Origin: JALYXS01 sp051003795
Lineage (GTDB): Bacteria > Acidobacteriota > Terriglobia > Bryobacterales > Bryobacteraceae
Direction of reading: 5' to 3'
DNA: 64,000 bases
Assembly: GCA_051003795.1 (NCBI GenBank)
Contig: JBPCKZ010000244.1
Coordinates: 1 to 64,000 of the forward strand
Shown: in pieces, positions 36,460 to 46,149 of the stretch
How positions within the stretch are numbered: position 1 is the stretch's first letter
Layout: every line of letters starts with the position of its first letter
The notes under the pieces: generated by a model
Database searches by the model: none
What the model was told of the DNA's origin: nothing
Seen by the model: only the letters and a program-made list of their open reading frames with translations
Program-made: the position numbers and the translations under genes

Positions 36460-37329
36460 ATGAAAAATACGACAATTCAGATTATCGCGGCTCTTGCCGC
36501 TTGCGTGCCTCTCATGGCGCAGCAGCCGTATCCGCAGCAACCTTATCCCACCGGATATCCGGCCCCTTATTCCGGCGCGGCTCCGGTTTTCGCGCCACAG
36601 CAGTTGGATGGGTTGGTTTCCCAAATCGCGCTCTATCCCGATCCGCTGCTCGCGCAAGTGCTCACGGCGGCCACTTTCCCGGATCAGATTCCGCAAGCCG
36701 CGGGCTGGGCCAACGCTCACCGGTATCTGAATGGCGATGCATTAGCCAATGCGATTTACCAGGACCGTTTGCCGTGGGACCCGAGCGTGCTGGCGCTGCT
36801 TCCATTCCCCTCCGTGCTCGACACGATGGCGCGCGACCAGGGCTGGACGCGGCAACTCGGCAGCGCGGTTCTAGCGCAGCGGCCCGAAGTCATGGATGCC
36901 GTGCAACGAATGCGGCAGCGCGCCATGGACTACGGCTATTTGCGAAACACGCCGCAGGAAAGAATCGTGATGGGCGGTCCGGGCGCAATTGAAATTCTGC
37001 CCGTGGACCCGGGCTATTACTACGTGCCTGTCTACAACCCGGCGATCGTGTTCGGGCGGCGCGGGGGCGTGGGCGCCGTCATTAGTTTTGGCCCACGCGT
37101 GTTCATTGGGGCGTCGTTCGCGCCGTGGGGATGGCGGGATCCGCGGCTCGACTGGCGCGCTCATACCGTCGTGATCGATCAGCGGCCCTGGGATCGAACG
37201 TGGGTGAATCGGGATCGCTATGTTCACGCGTATGCGGCTCCGCCGCGCGAGCGCGTTGAAGGCCCGCGCGTGGAGCGCCATGAACGCGATATTCGCAATC
37301 GCGACAGGGGAGAACATCGCGACCGATAG
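36460..37329 (+). CDS. DUF3300 secreted protein
   Basis: 289 aa with a signal peptide. The mature N-terminus is a Pro/Gln/Tyr-rich linker (QQPYPQQPYPTGYPAPY), followed by the conserved DUF3300 region: LDGLVSQIALYPDPLLAQVL, WDPSVLALLPFP, VMDAVQRMRQRA, and VPVYNPAIVFG. A charged Arg/His/Asp-rich tail closes the protein. Envelope location is likely. Function unknown for the family. Confidence 0.88.
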   Translation: MKNTTIQIIAALAACVPLMAQQPYPQQPYPTGYPAPYSGAAPVFAPQQLDGLVSQIALYPDPLLAQVLTAATFPDQIPQAAGWANAHRYLNGDALANAIYQDRLPWDPSVLALLPFPSVLDTMARDQGWTRQLGSAVLAQRPEVMDAVQRMRQRAMDYGYLRNTPQERIVMGGPGAIEILPVDPGYYYVPVYNPAIVFGRRGGVGAVISFGPRVFIGASFAPWGWRDPRLDWRAHTVVIDQRPWDRTWVNRDRYVHAYAAPPRERVEGPRVERHERDIRNRDRGEHRDR

Positions 37330-37341
37330 GGAGATTCGGAC

Positions 37342-38286
37342 TTAGGGCTGGGCCCAGTATTTGTCGCGGGCATGAACCTCCAGCCCTTTCCGCGATGTTG
37401 TCAGGCGAATCTTCCGGAATTCGGACAGCCTGGTTGGCCGGTCGGAAACGTAGCCGATACTATATTGGCTGCGTAATTCCTCCTGAATCCGGTCGAAAAT
37501 TTGTTCGATGGTCCGCTTTTTCGAAACTTCGAAAAAACCGGCCCCCGTCTCGTTGGAACATCGCATCAGGATTCCCCGGCCGTCCGGCCCGCCCATGGAG
37601 AACCCGCCGCGGTCTGAAAACAGGATGGAATACACCAGCGTGTCGGCGCGTTGCGCGGAATCGATCGAATCGGCCAGCGTGGCCTCGCTTCCAAAATCGA
37701 CGCCGTCCGAAAGGACGATCAGGGTCTTCCTGCCGCGCTGATTTTTCATCACATCTTTCGCCGCCATGACGAGTGCATCGTAGAGCAGCGTTCCGCCTCC
37801 GCTTCCTTGCGTTTCGAGTTCGCGCCTGGTGGGAGTGTCGACAAAGGCGAGCGCTTCGCCTAATTCCTTGCGCGAAGAGGTGAGCGCTTGCCGCGTCCGG
37901 ATGGTGATGTCGAATTGCACGATGAAGACTTTGTCTTTGGTTTCGCGAAGAACCCGATCGAGAAAACGCATGCTGGCGCCGCGCTCCGCGTCGAGTACGC
38001 GCTGCTGGCTCATGCTCGTATCGACCATCAGCCCCACCGTAAGAGGGAGATCGGACTCGCGCGCGAAATAGCGAATGGTTTGCGGACGCCCATCCTCGGA
38101 AACCGCGAAATCCTCTTTCGCCAGGTCGCGAATGAGTTCCCCGTCTTTGCTTCGGACCGTTGCCAGGACGTTGACCACCTTGACGCCGGCCGAGAAGGTT
38201 GGTTCATCCTGCCCGCGCAGCAGAAGCCCGGAGGCCCAGCAGGAAGCCGCCGCGCGGACGAACCGGCGTCTGGAACAGGGTTGCAT
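37342..38286 (-). CDS. VWFA-related Acidobacterial-type protein
   Basis: 314 aa. The N-terminus has RRRFVRAAAS, a Tat-like export signal. The Acidobacteria-type VWA extension (VKVVNVLATVRSKDGELIRDLAKEDFAVSEDG) is followed by a VWA domain with a MIDAS-like DTSMS motif, GGTLLYDA and LSDGVDFGSEA. Such proteins bind metal and probably protein ligands. It starts five bases after the glycosyltransferase stop, so it is likely cotranscribed with that gene. Confidence 0.88.
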   Translation of the reverse strand: MQPCSRRRFVRAAASCWASGLLLRGQDEPTFSAGVKVVNVLATVRSKDGELIRDLAKEDFAVSEDGRPQTIRYFARESDLPLTVGLMVDTSMSQQRVLDAERGASMRFLDRVLRETKDKVFIVQFDITIRTRQALTSSRKELGEALAFVDTPTRRELETQGSGGGTLLYDALVMAAKDVMKNQRGRKTLIVLSDGVDFGSEATLADSIDSAQRADTLVYSILFSDRGGFSMGGPDGRGILMRCSNETGAGFFEVSKKRTIEQIFDRIQEELRSQYSIGYVSDRPTRLSEFRKIRLTTSRKGLEVHARDKYWAQP

Positions 38287-38291
38287 GATCG

Positions 38292-41003
38292 CTAGCTTGA
38301 ACGTAGCTCCTCGTAAAGCGCGGATTGCAGGCGCGCGATCCGGTCCCAATCGTAGCGTTTTTCAACCGTCCGCCGCGCGACGCGCTCCAGGCGGAGGCGT
38401 TCATCCGGCTGCGCCACGAGCCTTGAGATCGCATCTGCGAACCCGCCCGGGGAATCGACCACTGCCACGTCTTCACCGGGCGAAAGATCGAGTCCATTGA
38501 TTCCCGAGGTCGTGCTCACAATGGCTTTTCCCATCGCCATCGCTTCCAAGATCTTGATGTTCGTTCCGGCCGAAGCCAGCAACGGCGCAATCACAATCTG
38601 CGCCCGCTGGTATGCCGGGCGCACGTCCGCAACGAAACCTTCCATCTCGATGCCGCACTGCCGTAACGCATCGGCCAGTTTGGGAACGTTGTAATATTGC
38701 AGAAAATATTCGTGCCGGCTCCCCGCGATCACATGCAGCCGTAAAGTTCGCCGGTCGAGCAGAGGCCAAACCTCGCCCAGGAAAAATTCCAGGGCCAGGA
38801 TGTTGGGAAGGTGCGCGAACGACCCGATAAAAAGCAGCCGCCCCGTCTCCGGCGCCGTTTCGCCGGGTCGAAAACGGGCCAGATCCACCCCGTTCGGAAG
38901 CGCGAAACCTTTCGCGCCCACGGTTTGCCGGTCCTTTTCGGACATCGTCACGACCCGGTTCACGCGTTTCCATGCATCGGTTTCGAATTTGCGCCAACGA
39001 ACTAGCTGATAACTCCGTTCCCAATCTTTTCCGCCATCTAAAAGCTGTTGTTGCAAGTCGAACGTAATGTCGTGCTCCACCAGGAGGGTCCGGGCCGGCG
39101 CGCAGTCTTTCGCGTACTGGGCCATCTGGGTGAACTCGAGTTGTGCAACGGCAGGCGACCACTTCTCGACCGTCTGCCGCACGGCTGCGTGGAAGGCTGG
39201 CACATCGAATTCTTCCACTACATCGGGACGGCCGGTGCTTTTCCGAAAGTGGCTTCCGGTACGACGGACAAGAACGATTTCGCAACAGAATGCGAGTAAT
39301 TCCGGGGGAGGAGCGGCAAGTTCGTCGCAAAAAGCGACCAGGACTTGATCGCACCCGACCGCTGCCCGGCACATCAGATTGAACATGCGAACGGCACCGC
39401 CATGTGCTAGAGGATAGGGCAGATAAGGGGTAGCAATCAGCACTACCGGGGAACCGGTTCGGGGCCGCCCGGGAAACACGGCCACGTCGCCGCCAGTGAG
39501 GGCCAGAATCCGAGCATCGGGGATCGCTCCTGGATAGCGGCGCAGAATCGCCCTCAGGGCAATTTTCCAGGCTTCGGGGATGGCTCGGAACGCGGGTTTG
39601 TCGTTCCGTATCGAGAGCAGCAAAAGGCGGTCGATAGCCTGGGTCCAAAGCTGTCGGAAAATGTTCCTCGAGCCGATCGCGTTTGCTAAGAACTTTAAGT
39701 AATTTATTTCAATAAAGCTCCCAAGCTCATCATTTTTATAGTGTTGTGAAGTTGTCGAGCGATGCCGATGTATGACGTGGGCGTCGGAGGAAAAAACGGA
39801 TGGCCATCCGCGAAGCCACGCCCTGTAACCCAGGTCCAGATCCTCCACGTACGCCGGTTCGTAAATTTCACTCACCCCGCCGAGCGCGCGCAGCTTCGCG
39901 CCGCAATAGAGCGAACAGCCTCCGCTGCCATACAGAACGTAGGTGAGGTCCTCGCCGGGAATAGGATCGTCGCAGCGCACTGGAAAATCCGTCGGGGCCG
40001 TTTGCCGCATCACGGCTTTTCCGGTTTCCTCCCGGCGCACTCCTTCCGGGAAGAAAATCTGCGCCGTTGCGCTGAACAAGGCGGGTACCGCTTTGAAAGC
40101 ACGGCGCAGCGGGCCGAAAAATCCAGGCTGGACGAGCATGTCGTTATTGAGAAGACAAACGTGCGAGTAGCGTGCCCGTGCAATTCCGCGATTCACCGCG
40201 CGCGCGAAGGACAGGGGCGCGCTGCTGCTATCGACCAAAATGGCGGGATAGGCGACCCGCAACCACTCCCCGGTTTGGTCGTCCGAACCGTTGTCCACAA
40301 CGATTATTTCAAATTGAAAATCACCGATTTCTTTCAGTACCTTAGGAAGGCATTGCTCTAGTAAAGCCTTGCCGCCTCGCGAGGGGATAACAACGGAAAT
40401 TCCGGAAGGAAGATCGGGCCCTACCGGCAAGGCCCGCACGGTCTTCCCCGTCCGGGCCAACCCGGCAATCCGGGCGGCGAAGTGCAGCAACGGCAGCCGC
40501 GCTTTGCGCAAGTGGGTCAAGCGCCAAAGCCACGTATAGACGCCTTGGCCCGGCTGAAGCTGCCACCGGACAAAGTTCCGAATGCGCCAAGCGCCATGAC
40601 GCGCCAGCGTCGATACGTTTGCGGGCCGCAGCATGAACGAACCGAGGTGCTCGTTGTAAGCCAGGAATCCGCGCGGGGACATCAGCAGCGCCATCAGCTT
40701 CATGCGCCGGTACGGCATGTTCGGCATCAGCATGACGGCCGAAAGCCGGATCTTCCGCGCGCCGACCGCAGCCCGGCACGCGGCCAGGTTTTCCCGGAAC
40801 GTCCGATGCACGTGGTACGGAATCCACTCCCCGCGATGCGGTGGAAACTCGGAGCACACCAGGAGAGGAAGGTCCGGATAGATCCCGGCGACTTCGTCGA
40901 TCAGCCAGGGGTTGAGGTCGTCCGAGCCGGAAGCGAAGACGATCTTGATCAGATCAGGCTTTGCAGGCACGGCGCCAGAGTTCCCGCCCGGCGCTCGCCC
41001 CAC
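38292..41003 (-). CDS. Two-domain glycosyltransferase (GT2 + GT4 fusion)
   Basis: 903 aa from GTG at 41003; a GTG at 40970 would shorten the overlap with the upstream gene from 55 to 22 bases. Residues ~200-440 form a GT2 rhamnosyltransferase-like domain (SVVIPSRGGKALLEQC, IIVVDNGSDDQT, LLNNDM, then DLDLGYRAWLRG). Residues ~530-900 form a GT4 domain (YLPYPLAHGGAVRMF, LPNGVDLARF, LFIGSFAHLPN, AGTNIKILEAMAMGKAIV). The first ~190 residues are unassigned. A role in surface polysaccharide assembly fits its neighbour at 40949-42010. Acceptor and sugar unknown. Confidence 0.85.
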   Translation of the reverse strand: MGRAPGGNSGAVPAKPDLIKIVFASGSDDLNPWLIDEVAGIYPDLPLLVCSEFPPHRGEWIPYHVHRTFRENLAACRAAVGARKIRLSAVMLMPNMPYRRMKLMALLMSPRGFLAYNEHLGSFMLRPANVSTLARHGAWRIRNFVRWQLQPGQGVYTWLWRLTHLRKARLPLLHFAARIAGLARTGKTVRALPVGPDLPSGISVVIPSRGGKALLEQCLPKVLKEIGDFQFEIIVVDNGSDDQTGEWLRVAYPAILVDSSSAPLSFARAVNRGIARARYSHVCLLNNDMLVQPGFFGPLRRAFKAVPALFSATAQIFFPEGVRREETGKAVMRQTAPTDFPVRCDDPIPGEDLTYVLYGSGGCSLYCGAKLRALGGVSEIYEPAYVEDLDLGYRAWLRGWPSVFSSDAHVIHRHRSTTSQHYKNDELGSFIEINYLKFLANAIGSRNIFRQLWTQAIDRLLLLSIRNDKPAFRAIPEAWKIALRAILRRYPGAIPDARILALTGGDVAVFPGRPRTGSPVVLIATPYLPYPLAHGGAVRMFNLMCRAAVGCDQVLVAFCDELAAPPPELLAFCCEIVLVRRTGSHFRKSTGRPDVVEEFDVPAFHAAVRQTVEKWSPAVAQLEFTQMAQYAKDCAPARTLLVEHDITFDLQQQLLDGGKDWERSYQLVRWRKFETDAWKRVNRVVTMSEKDRQTVGAKGFALPNGVDLARFRPGETAPETGRLLFIGSFAHLPNILALEFFLGEVWPLLDRRTLRLHVIAGSRHEYFLQYYNVPKLADALRQCGIEMEGFVADVRPAYQRAQIVIAPLLASAGTNIKILEAMAMGKAIVSTTSGINGLDLSPGEDVAVVDSPGGFADAISRLVAQPDERLRLERVARRTVEKRYDWDRIARLQSALYEELRSS

Positions 41004-42010
41004 ATCGTGAGGGCTTGCAGTCCGAAGGCGGTGGAAACCGGATTCACGTAGGGCAGCATCGCCGGACCCTTCCGCCCGAAATAGAATCCGCCGTCAATTC
41101 GGGGGTCGGGATCGCTCGCCTGAAAGCCGGCGAGCTTTTCGGCTTCAAATCCGGCCATTTGAAGATCCAGGGGAACAATCTCGAATAGGCGAAGGCGGAG
41201 CAGTTGGGCGTAAACGTCGGAGCGCGCGAACGACGGCGCGATTTTGTGGAGAAAGTGCGAGACCCGGTCGATTCCTTCGGAGAATACATCGAGATAGCGG
41301 TGAGTTCGGGCGCAGGGGAGCAGGCCTTCGAGAAAGTAGCAATAGGCATGAAGCCGGTCCATCACGCGGTCTTCGTGGACTTCGCCGGGCAGAAAGCCGC
41401 CGTGACTGGCGATAGCGCTCGCCAGCACCCGGTCGTAAACGTTCCGAGAGGCCGCATCGCCCGTGATTTCGGCCAGCTCATACCAACTCAACGCCGATTT
41501 CAATTGGTAACAGCCGGGCGATCGCGACCAGCGGCCATCCCGCTCGAGCGGCTCTTTGCCTGTGAGCCGAAGGATAGGGTGGAAGTCTTCGCCGCCATCG
41601 AAATCCGCCATCATGGAACATCCGCACGCAAAGGCTGCATCGAGAAATTCGTGGTCCCGCGTCGCCCGCCACAAACTTAGCAGCCCGCGGTTGACGATGC
41701 CGCAATCGAAAAAATATGCGAGCTTGGCGGCATCCGGATACTCAAACGGGAACGTCCGGGCGGCGGAATCCCAAGCCACGCGCGTGAGGAACCGGCCCGT
41801 TTCGATGGCGCGATCGAGATAAGCGGCGCGGCCAGTTAGCTTGTGCAAATAAATCAGCGCGCTCAACTGGTAGCCCGTGATTTCGGTCGAGACCGGATTG
41901 TTTCGCCGTAGGTCGGAGCGGTAGTATCGCGCCACGCCGCCCGAAGCTTCCTGAATCCCCGAATTCATAAGCCAGCCGGCGGCGCGGTCGCGGGAAAAAG
42001 AATTCGGCAA
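40949..42010 (-). CDS. Six-hairpin (alpha/alpha-toroid) glycosidase-like protein
   Basis: 353 aa, no signal peptide. Helical repeats with motifs like TGYQLSALIYLHKLTGRAAYLDRAIETGRFL, FDCGIVNRGLLSLWRAT and GCYQLKSALSWYELAE resemble the six-hairpin toroid fold of glycoside hydrolases and epimerases. Proteins of this type often sit in exopolysaccharide clusters. The gene overlaps the following glycosyltransferase and starts 4 bases after the transglutaminase-like stop, consistent with one transcript. Specific activity unknown. Confidence 0.6.
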   Translation of the reverse strand: MPNSFSRDRAAGWLMNSGIQEASGGVARYYRSDLRRNNPVSTEITGYQLSALIYLHKLTGRAAYLDRAIETGRFLTRVAWDSAARTFPFEYPDAAKLAYFFDCGIVNRGLLSLWRATRDHEFLDAAFACGCSMMADFDGGEDFHPILRLTGKEPLERDGRWSRSPGCYQLKSALSWYELAEITGDAASRNVYDRVLASAIASHGGFLPGEVHEDRVMDRLHAYCYFLEGLLPCARTHRYLDVFSEGIDRVSHFLHKIAPSFARSDVYAQLLRLRLFEIVPLDLQMAGFEAEKLAGFQASDPDPRIDGGFYFGRKGPAMLPYVNPVSTAFGLQALTMWGERRAGTLAPCLQSLI

Positions 42011-42013
42011 CGC

Positions 42014-42847
42014 CTATCTTAACGCCGGCGCCGCAAGGCTGGCAATCACCTCGTCCGTTGTTACTTTGAAGCTCCGCAATGGCGCCAACCCGAACGATGT
42101 CGTGATCGCCACGTCGGCGGCATCGCGTCCCGTGGCCATCAACACTCGTCCGATTCGCGCCGCGTTGTGACGCGCGTCGCACGTCCACCAGCGATCGCCA
42201 AGATACGCCTCGAACCACGCGCTGAAATCCATTGGCGTGTCCGAGATCGGAACGCCGATGTCTCCCAGGTATCCCGTCGCGTATCGGGCCGGAATATTCA
42301 GAGCGCGGCAGAATGTGATTGCCAGGTGCTGGAAGTCGCGGCACACGCCCACGCGTTCCGTATACACATCGAGCGCCGTCCGCGTCGGCCGCGCGAAGTT
42401 GTATCCGAAAACTACCTTTTGATTCACCCACGCGCAGATCGCCTGGACGCGTTCCCACCCGGGCCGCGTGTGCGCGAACAATTCCACGGCGGTGTTGGAA
42501 AGCAGATCCACCTCGCAGTATCGCGACGCGAGAAGATACCGCAACACGTCGACGGGGAGTTTTTCAATCGGGACATGAGGGGCCGCGACGCCGGCGGCGT
42601 CGGGCAGGCCGGAGTCCTCGATGAGAGTCAGATTGTGGATGCGGATTCCGCCCGCCGGCGCGACCAGGCGGGAACACACATTCCCGTGCGAATCCCTAAA
42701 TAGCTCCACCGGCACCACGGGATCGGTCAGCATTGCGTCGGGCTCCCGCAGATCCGCCGCCCGCGATGGATGGACATGCAGCATCCCCACCATTGCCGCC
42801 GCCACGGGAAGGTCGAATTGAATGTCGTAGCCTAATCGGATTAGCAC
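42014..42847 (-). CDS. Transglutaminase-like protein (Anbu-locus associated)
   Basis: 277 aa, cytoplasmic. The transglutaminase core has the catalytic Cys169 in GVCRDFQH and Asp224 in DARHN. The place normally held by His in the HAW motif is Ser209 (MDFSAWFEAYLG). An N-terminal beta-rich segment (~1-80) matches related transglutaminase-like proteins. It is divergent from Anbu at 43000, in keeping with the usual Anbu neighbourhood. It could be an inactive or altered enzyme; I believe Ser here recurs in this subfamily, so it may be a family trait. Confidence 0.85.
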   Translation of the reverse strand: MLIRLGYDIQFDLPVAAAMVGMLHVHPSRAADLREPDAMLTDPVVPVELFRDSHGNVCSRLVAPAGGIRIHNLTLIEDSGLPDAAGVAAPHVPIEKLPVDVLRYLLASRYCEVDLLSNTAVELFAHTRPGWERVQAICAWVNQKVVFGYNFARPTRTALDVYTERVGVCRDFQHLAITFCRALNIPARYATGYLGDIGVPISDTPMDFSAWFEAYLGDRWWTCDARHNAARIGRVLMATGRDAADVAITTSFGLAPLRSFKVTTDEVIASLAAPALR

Positions 42848-42999
42848 GTGATTCCCCGCCGAAGATCGTCGATGGCGCTTTGCCTACGGGGGCCAAAGAG
42901 CGACAGGGTTCTCAAGCCGCCATCCTCCATTATTCTAACCAAAACGTATCGCCGCCGGGTGGAAGCTGCGAAAATGGAGATCTACGCCCAAAGGAATCA

Positions 43000-43740
43000 A
43001 TGACATTTTGCCTTGGAATCACGGTTGAAGAGGGTCTCGTCGGCATTGCCGATACGCGCGTGGTGTCGGGCGCCGAATCGCTCACGGCGAGCAAGGTAGC
43101 GACCTATCAGGGGTCGGGGTTCTCATTTTTTATTCTCAACTCCGGCCTGCGCTCGCTGCGCGATAAGACGCTTCTCTACTTCGAAGAGGCCTTCACGCGC
43201 GAGAGCGCGGTCAGGGAGCGCCTGTTCAAGGTGGTTAACCTCTATTCCGCTCAGGTGCGGCGGATCGGCGAAGAAGATTCGAAAGCGTTGCGCGAAGGCG
43301 ATCTCCATTTCAACATTCACGCTCTGATCGGCGGCCAGATGACCGGGGACTCGGTGCACCGCTTATTCATGGTGTACCCGGAAGGCAACTGGGTGGAGGT
43401 TGGGCCCGACACTCCCTATCAGATCATCGGCAACTCTGGATTCGGCAAGCCGATTCTGGAGCGTTCGCTCACTTATTCCGATCCGATGCTGTACGGGTTC
43501 AAGCTGGGCATCCTGGCATTCGATGCCACCCGGCTGTGCGCCTCGAATGTGGATTTCCCCATAGATCTTCTCCTTTACCGGCGCGGCAGCCATGACCTGG
43601 TGGTACACCGTTTTCAGCGCGAGGATCTCAGCGAGATTTCGAGCTGGTGGCAGGAGCGCATACGCCGCGCGGTGGACGAGTTGCCGTCGAAATGGGTGGA
43701 AGCCGCGTTGTCTAGGCTGAAGGAACCCGCGCCCGTTTGA
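43000..43740 (+). CDS. Anbu, HslV-like proteasome-family peptidase
   Basis: 246 aa. MTFCLGI at the N-terminus: Thr2 would be exposed as the catalytic nucleophile after Met removal, with Asp18 (ADTR) and Lys32 as the other Ntn positions. Body motifs (FILNSGLRSLRD, HFNIHALIGGQ, YQIIGNSGFGKPILER) match Anbu. AAAGGA lies five bases upstream of the ATG and settles the start against a longer open frame from 42733. Anbu is typically encoded with transglutaminase-like, alpha-E and circularly permuted ATP-grasp genes, all present within 8 kb here. The substrate is unknown. Confidence 0.9.
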   Translation: MTFCLGITVEEGLVGIADTRVVSGAESLTASKVATYQGSGFSFFILNSGLRSLRDKTLLYFEEAFTRESAVRERLFKVVNLYSAQVRRIGEEDSKALREGDLHFNIHALIGGQMTGDSVHRLFMVYPEGNWVEVGPDTPYQIIGNSGFGKPILERSLTYSDPMLYGFKLGILAFDATRLCASNVDFPIDLLLYRRGSHDLVVHRFQREDLSEISSWWQERIRRAVDELPSKWVEAALSRLKEPAPV

Positions 43741-45953
43741 GAGTCTCTACGATCGTTCGTTCACTCGCGCTTCTTCTCTCGTCGGGACTGGCTTTTGCGG
43801 CGAACACGCCCTCGTTCCCAGCCCTAACCTATTCCACTTATCTGCGCGACGGCTTCACGCCCAGCGCGATTGCCACGGACTCTTCGGGGAATATCTATAT
43901 GACCGGGAGCGCGATTGTCGATCGCGCGACTTCGCAGACTTCCGTGCTGGTGGTGAAACTGGACCCGCAAGCCAGTAAGTACATTTACGTTCGTTATCTG
44001 GGCGGATCGACGAACGACTACGGGAATGCCATTGCAGTGGATCGCGCGGGCAACGCGTTTGTCGCGGGAAGGGCCACATCGCCCGATTTTCCCGCCACCA
44101 ACAACGGTAATCCGGGGACGGCGCCCATGATTAACACCGAGCGATCCTTCGTGGCCAAGCTCGATCCTAACGGCCAACTGGCGTTCTCCGATCTATTGGG
44201 TAGCTCGAGTAACAGCTATGCACAGGCTGTTGCGGTAAATGCGGCGGGCCAGATTCTGGTAAGCGGCCTCAGCGTGTCGTCGGGGTTTCCCTCCACCCCC
44301 GGCGTTTATACCGTCGCCGACACGGCCTTTCGCCCGTACTTGGTGGAACTGGACCCTACCGGCACGAAGACGGTGTTCTCCGCGACCGGAATCGGCGGGA
44401 ACGCGATTGCACTCGATTCCTCGGGCAACATCTACGTGGCGGGAACGACTAATTTTTTCGATTATCCGACAACACCTGGCAGCTATCAGCCCGTCTTCCC
44501 GGCCTTCCAATTCTGTCTTCCTCCATGCACAGGTTCTTTTCAGGGGCGGAATCAGTATGTGACCAAGCTCGACCCTACCGGCTCAGAGCTGATCTTCTCC
44601 ACCGCGGTTTCAGGCGCCGGGAACACGGCCAACCAAGGCTTGGCCGTGGATGCGGCGGGGAACGTTTATCTTACTGGGTTGGCGGGCGCGGGTTATCCAT
44701 TCACGGTTGCTCCTCCAACTTTGCTCGCTCTTGGCGCCGATCTCACAATTTCCGCCGCGCCGTTCCTCTCCAAGCTCGACCGGGCTGGACAGAAGCTTCT
44801 ATTTTCGGTGCCGGTGGGAGGCGCGGGCGTGCAGGTGGATTCCAATGGATCCGTATATGCCGGTGGAATACTCGGCGTGTCGCGGCCACTGGATTTCGAC
44901 GTTGTGGCTGGCCTCCCGGCGCTCGCGGGCGTTCCCTCGCAGTGTTTGCCAAACAACACGTTTATCCAACTATCCGCGTATGCTTCCCAGGTGGATGCCA
45001 CGTCTGGAGACGTGCTGGGATCGCAATTCATCGGAGGCTCCACGCTCGCCATCTCCGGCGTTGCGCTGTCCGGCTCCAGGTTGTGGATCGCCGGCGCGAC
45101 AAATTTGCCGGACTTTCCATTCAGCCCCAACGCCCTCACGATTCAGCGCGGACCAAGCCCGTCGCCAGGCGCCTATCTCGGCGCGGTTGATTTCTCCCTT
45201 GCCGAGCCGCCTGCGGGAACGCCTCGGATTGCCTGCGTTTTGGACGCCGCGGATCTGGCGCCGGCAGGTCCCATAGTCCCCTATCAGCTCCTCGCTATCT
45301 TTGGAACCGAACTGGGACCGGCCGAGGCAGTAGCCGCCACGGATTATTCGACCGCCACACTCGGCGGAGCCGGTGTGAGCTTCGGTTCCCTTTCGGCGCC
45401 GGTGCTCTACGTTTCGTCGAACCAGATCGATTTGGCCGTGCCATTGGTGGCCGAAGGTCCGCTGGCAACCGCGTCGATGCAAGTGATCGTCAACGGCGTA
45501 TCGTCGGCTTCGCGGCAGTTTCCAGTAGCGTTCGCCAATCCGAGCCTATTCGCAGCTACTCCGTCAACCAACTCAGCGACCAACTTCTTGGTGCTGGCCC
45601 TCAACGCGGATGGCTCCCTGAATTCTTCGAGCAACCCATCGCATCCGGGATCTTTCATTTCAGTATTCGTGAACGGCCTCACGCCGGATCCTCGGATTGC
45701 AACCTTTCCGCTTCATCTCGATACGGACCGCGGATGGGCGGTCACGAATTTCTCTCAGGCGAATCCGTTTGTGATAAAGGTAGATCTCCAGGTTCCTTCC
45801 TCGCCCACATATTTCAACTGTCCGCGGAATGTTTCGCCTTGCACCGCGGGTTTTACGCTTTACGATATAAACTACGTTGCCATCCCCAGCGTGGGGCCGG
45901 ACGCCATAAGTGGATTGGCATTCAGAGGACAGGTCTACGTAACTCAATTTTGA
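43737..45953 (+). CDS. Secreted SBBP beta-propeller protein with C-terminal TIGR03437 domain
   Basis: 738 aa from a TTG at 43737 that overlaps the Anbu stop by four bases, with a signal peptide (IVRSLALLLSSGLAFA). Repeated blades of the SBBP type follow (IATDSSGNIYMTGSA, IAVDRAGNAFVAG, IALDSSGNIYVAG, LAVDAAGNVYLTG). The last ~200 residues fit TIGR03437, a domain almost limited to Solibacter-like genomes (LAIFGTELGPAE, VLYVSSNQIDLAVPL). Probably surface or extracellular. It has been placed between Anbu and its usual partners. Confidence 0.85.
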   Translation: MRVSTIVRSLALLLSSGLAFAANTPSFPALTYSTYLRDGFTPSAIATDSSGNIYMTGSAIVDRATSQTSVLVVKLDPQASKYIYVRYLGGSTNDYGNAIAVDRAGNAFVAGRATSPDFPATNNGNPGTAPMINTERSFVAKLDPNGQLAFSDLLGSSSNSYAQAVAVNAAGQILVSGLSVSSGFPSTPGVYTVADTAFRPYLVELDPTGTKTVFSATGIGGNAIALDSSGNIYVAGTTNFFDYPTTPGSYQPVFPAFQFCLPPCTGSFQGRNQYVTKLDPTGSELIFSTAVSGAGNTANQGLAVDAAGNVYLTGLAGAGYPFTVAPPTLLALGADLTISAAPFLSKLDRAGQKLLFSVPVGGAGVQVDSNGSVYAGGILGVSRPLDFDVVAGLPALAGVPSQCLPNNTFIQLSAYASQVDATSGDVLGSQFIGGSTLAISGVALSGSRLWIAGATNLPDFPFSPNALTIQRGPSPSPGAYLGAVDFSLAEPPAGTPRIACVLDAADLAPAGPIVPYQLLAIFGTELGPAEAVAATDYSTATLGGAGVSFGSLSAPVLYVSSNQIDLAVPLVAEGPLATASMQVIVNGVSSASRQFPVAFANPSLFAATPSTNSATNFLVLALNADGSLNSSSNPSHPGSFISVFVNGLTPDPRIATFPLHLDTDRGWAVTNFSQANPFVIKVDLQVPSSPTYFNCPRNVSPCTAGFTLYDINYVAIPSVGPDAISGLAFRGQVYVTQF

Positions 45954-46149
45954 ATAGCGTCGCGTAAGCGCCCGGCCGATTTAATTATCTATTTATAGTG
46001 AACATCCCCTGAGGACCGCACGGACTGAAAGGCCACCATTACAAACCGAAGGCGACTCAATCCCGGTGCTCTGCCGGTGCGGCAGCCATGAGTTGGTGGA
46101 GACTTGGTTCAACTCGGAAACTCCGGGCGCTAACATAGGAGAATCCGCC
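45954..46149. other. Intergenic region upstream of the MNT gene
   Basis: 196 bases. A short A/T-rich block (taattatctatttatag near 45981) may hold a promoter for the toxin-antitoxin pair. An open frame from 46066 leads into the MNT gene but has no ribosome-binding site and an implausible Cys-rich N-terminus. Nothing else seen. Confidence 0.4.

Noticed and set aside
42733..42999. Upstream extension of the Anbu frame
   Set aside because: Would hide the N-terminal Thr that must be near the start; the ATG at 43000 has a good ribosome-binding site.
46066..46149. Longer start for the MNT gene giving a Cys-rich N-terminus
   Set aside because: No ribosome-binding site there, while the GTG at 46150 has AGGAG at good spacing.
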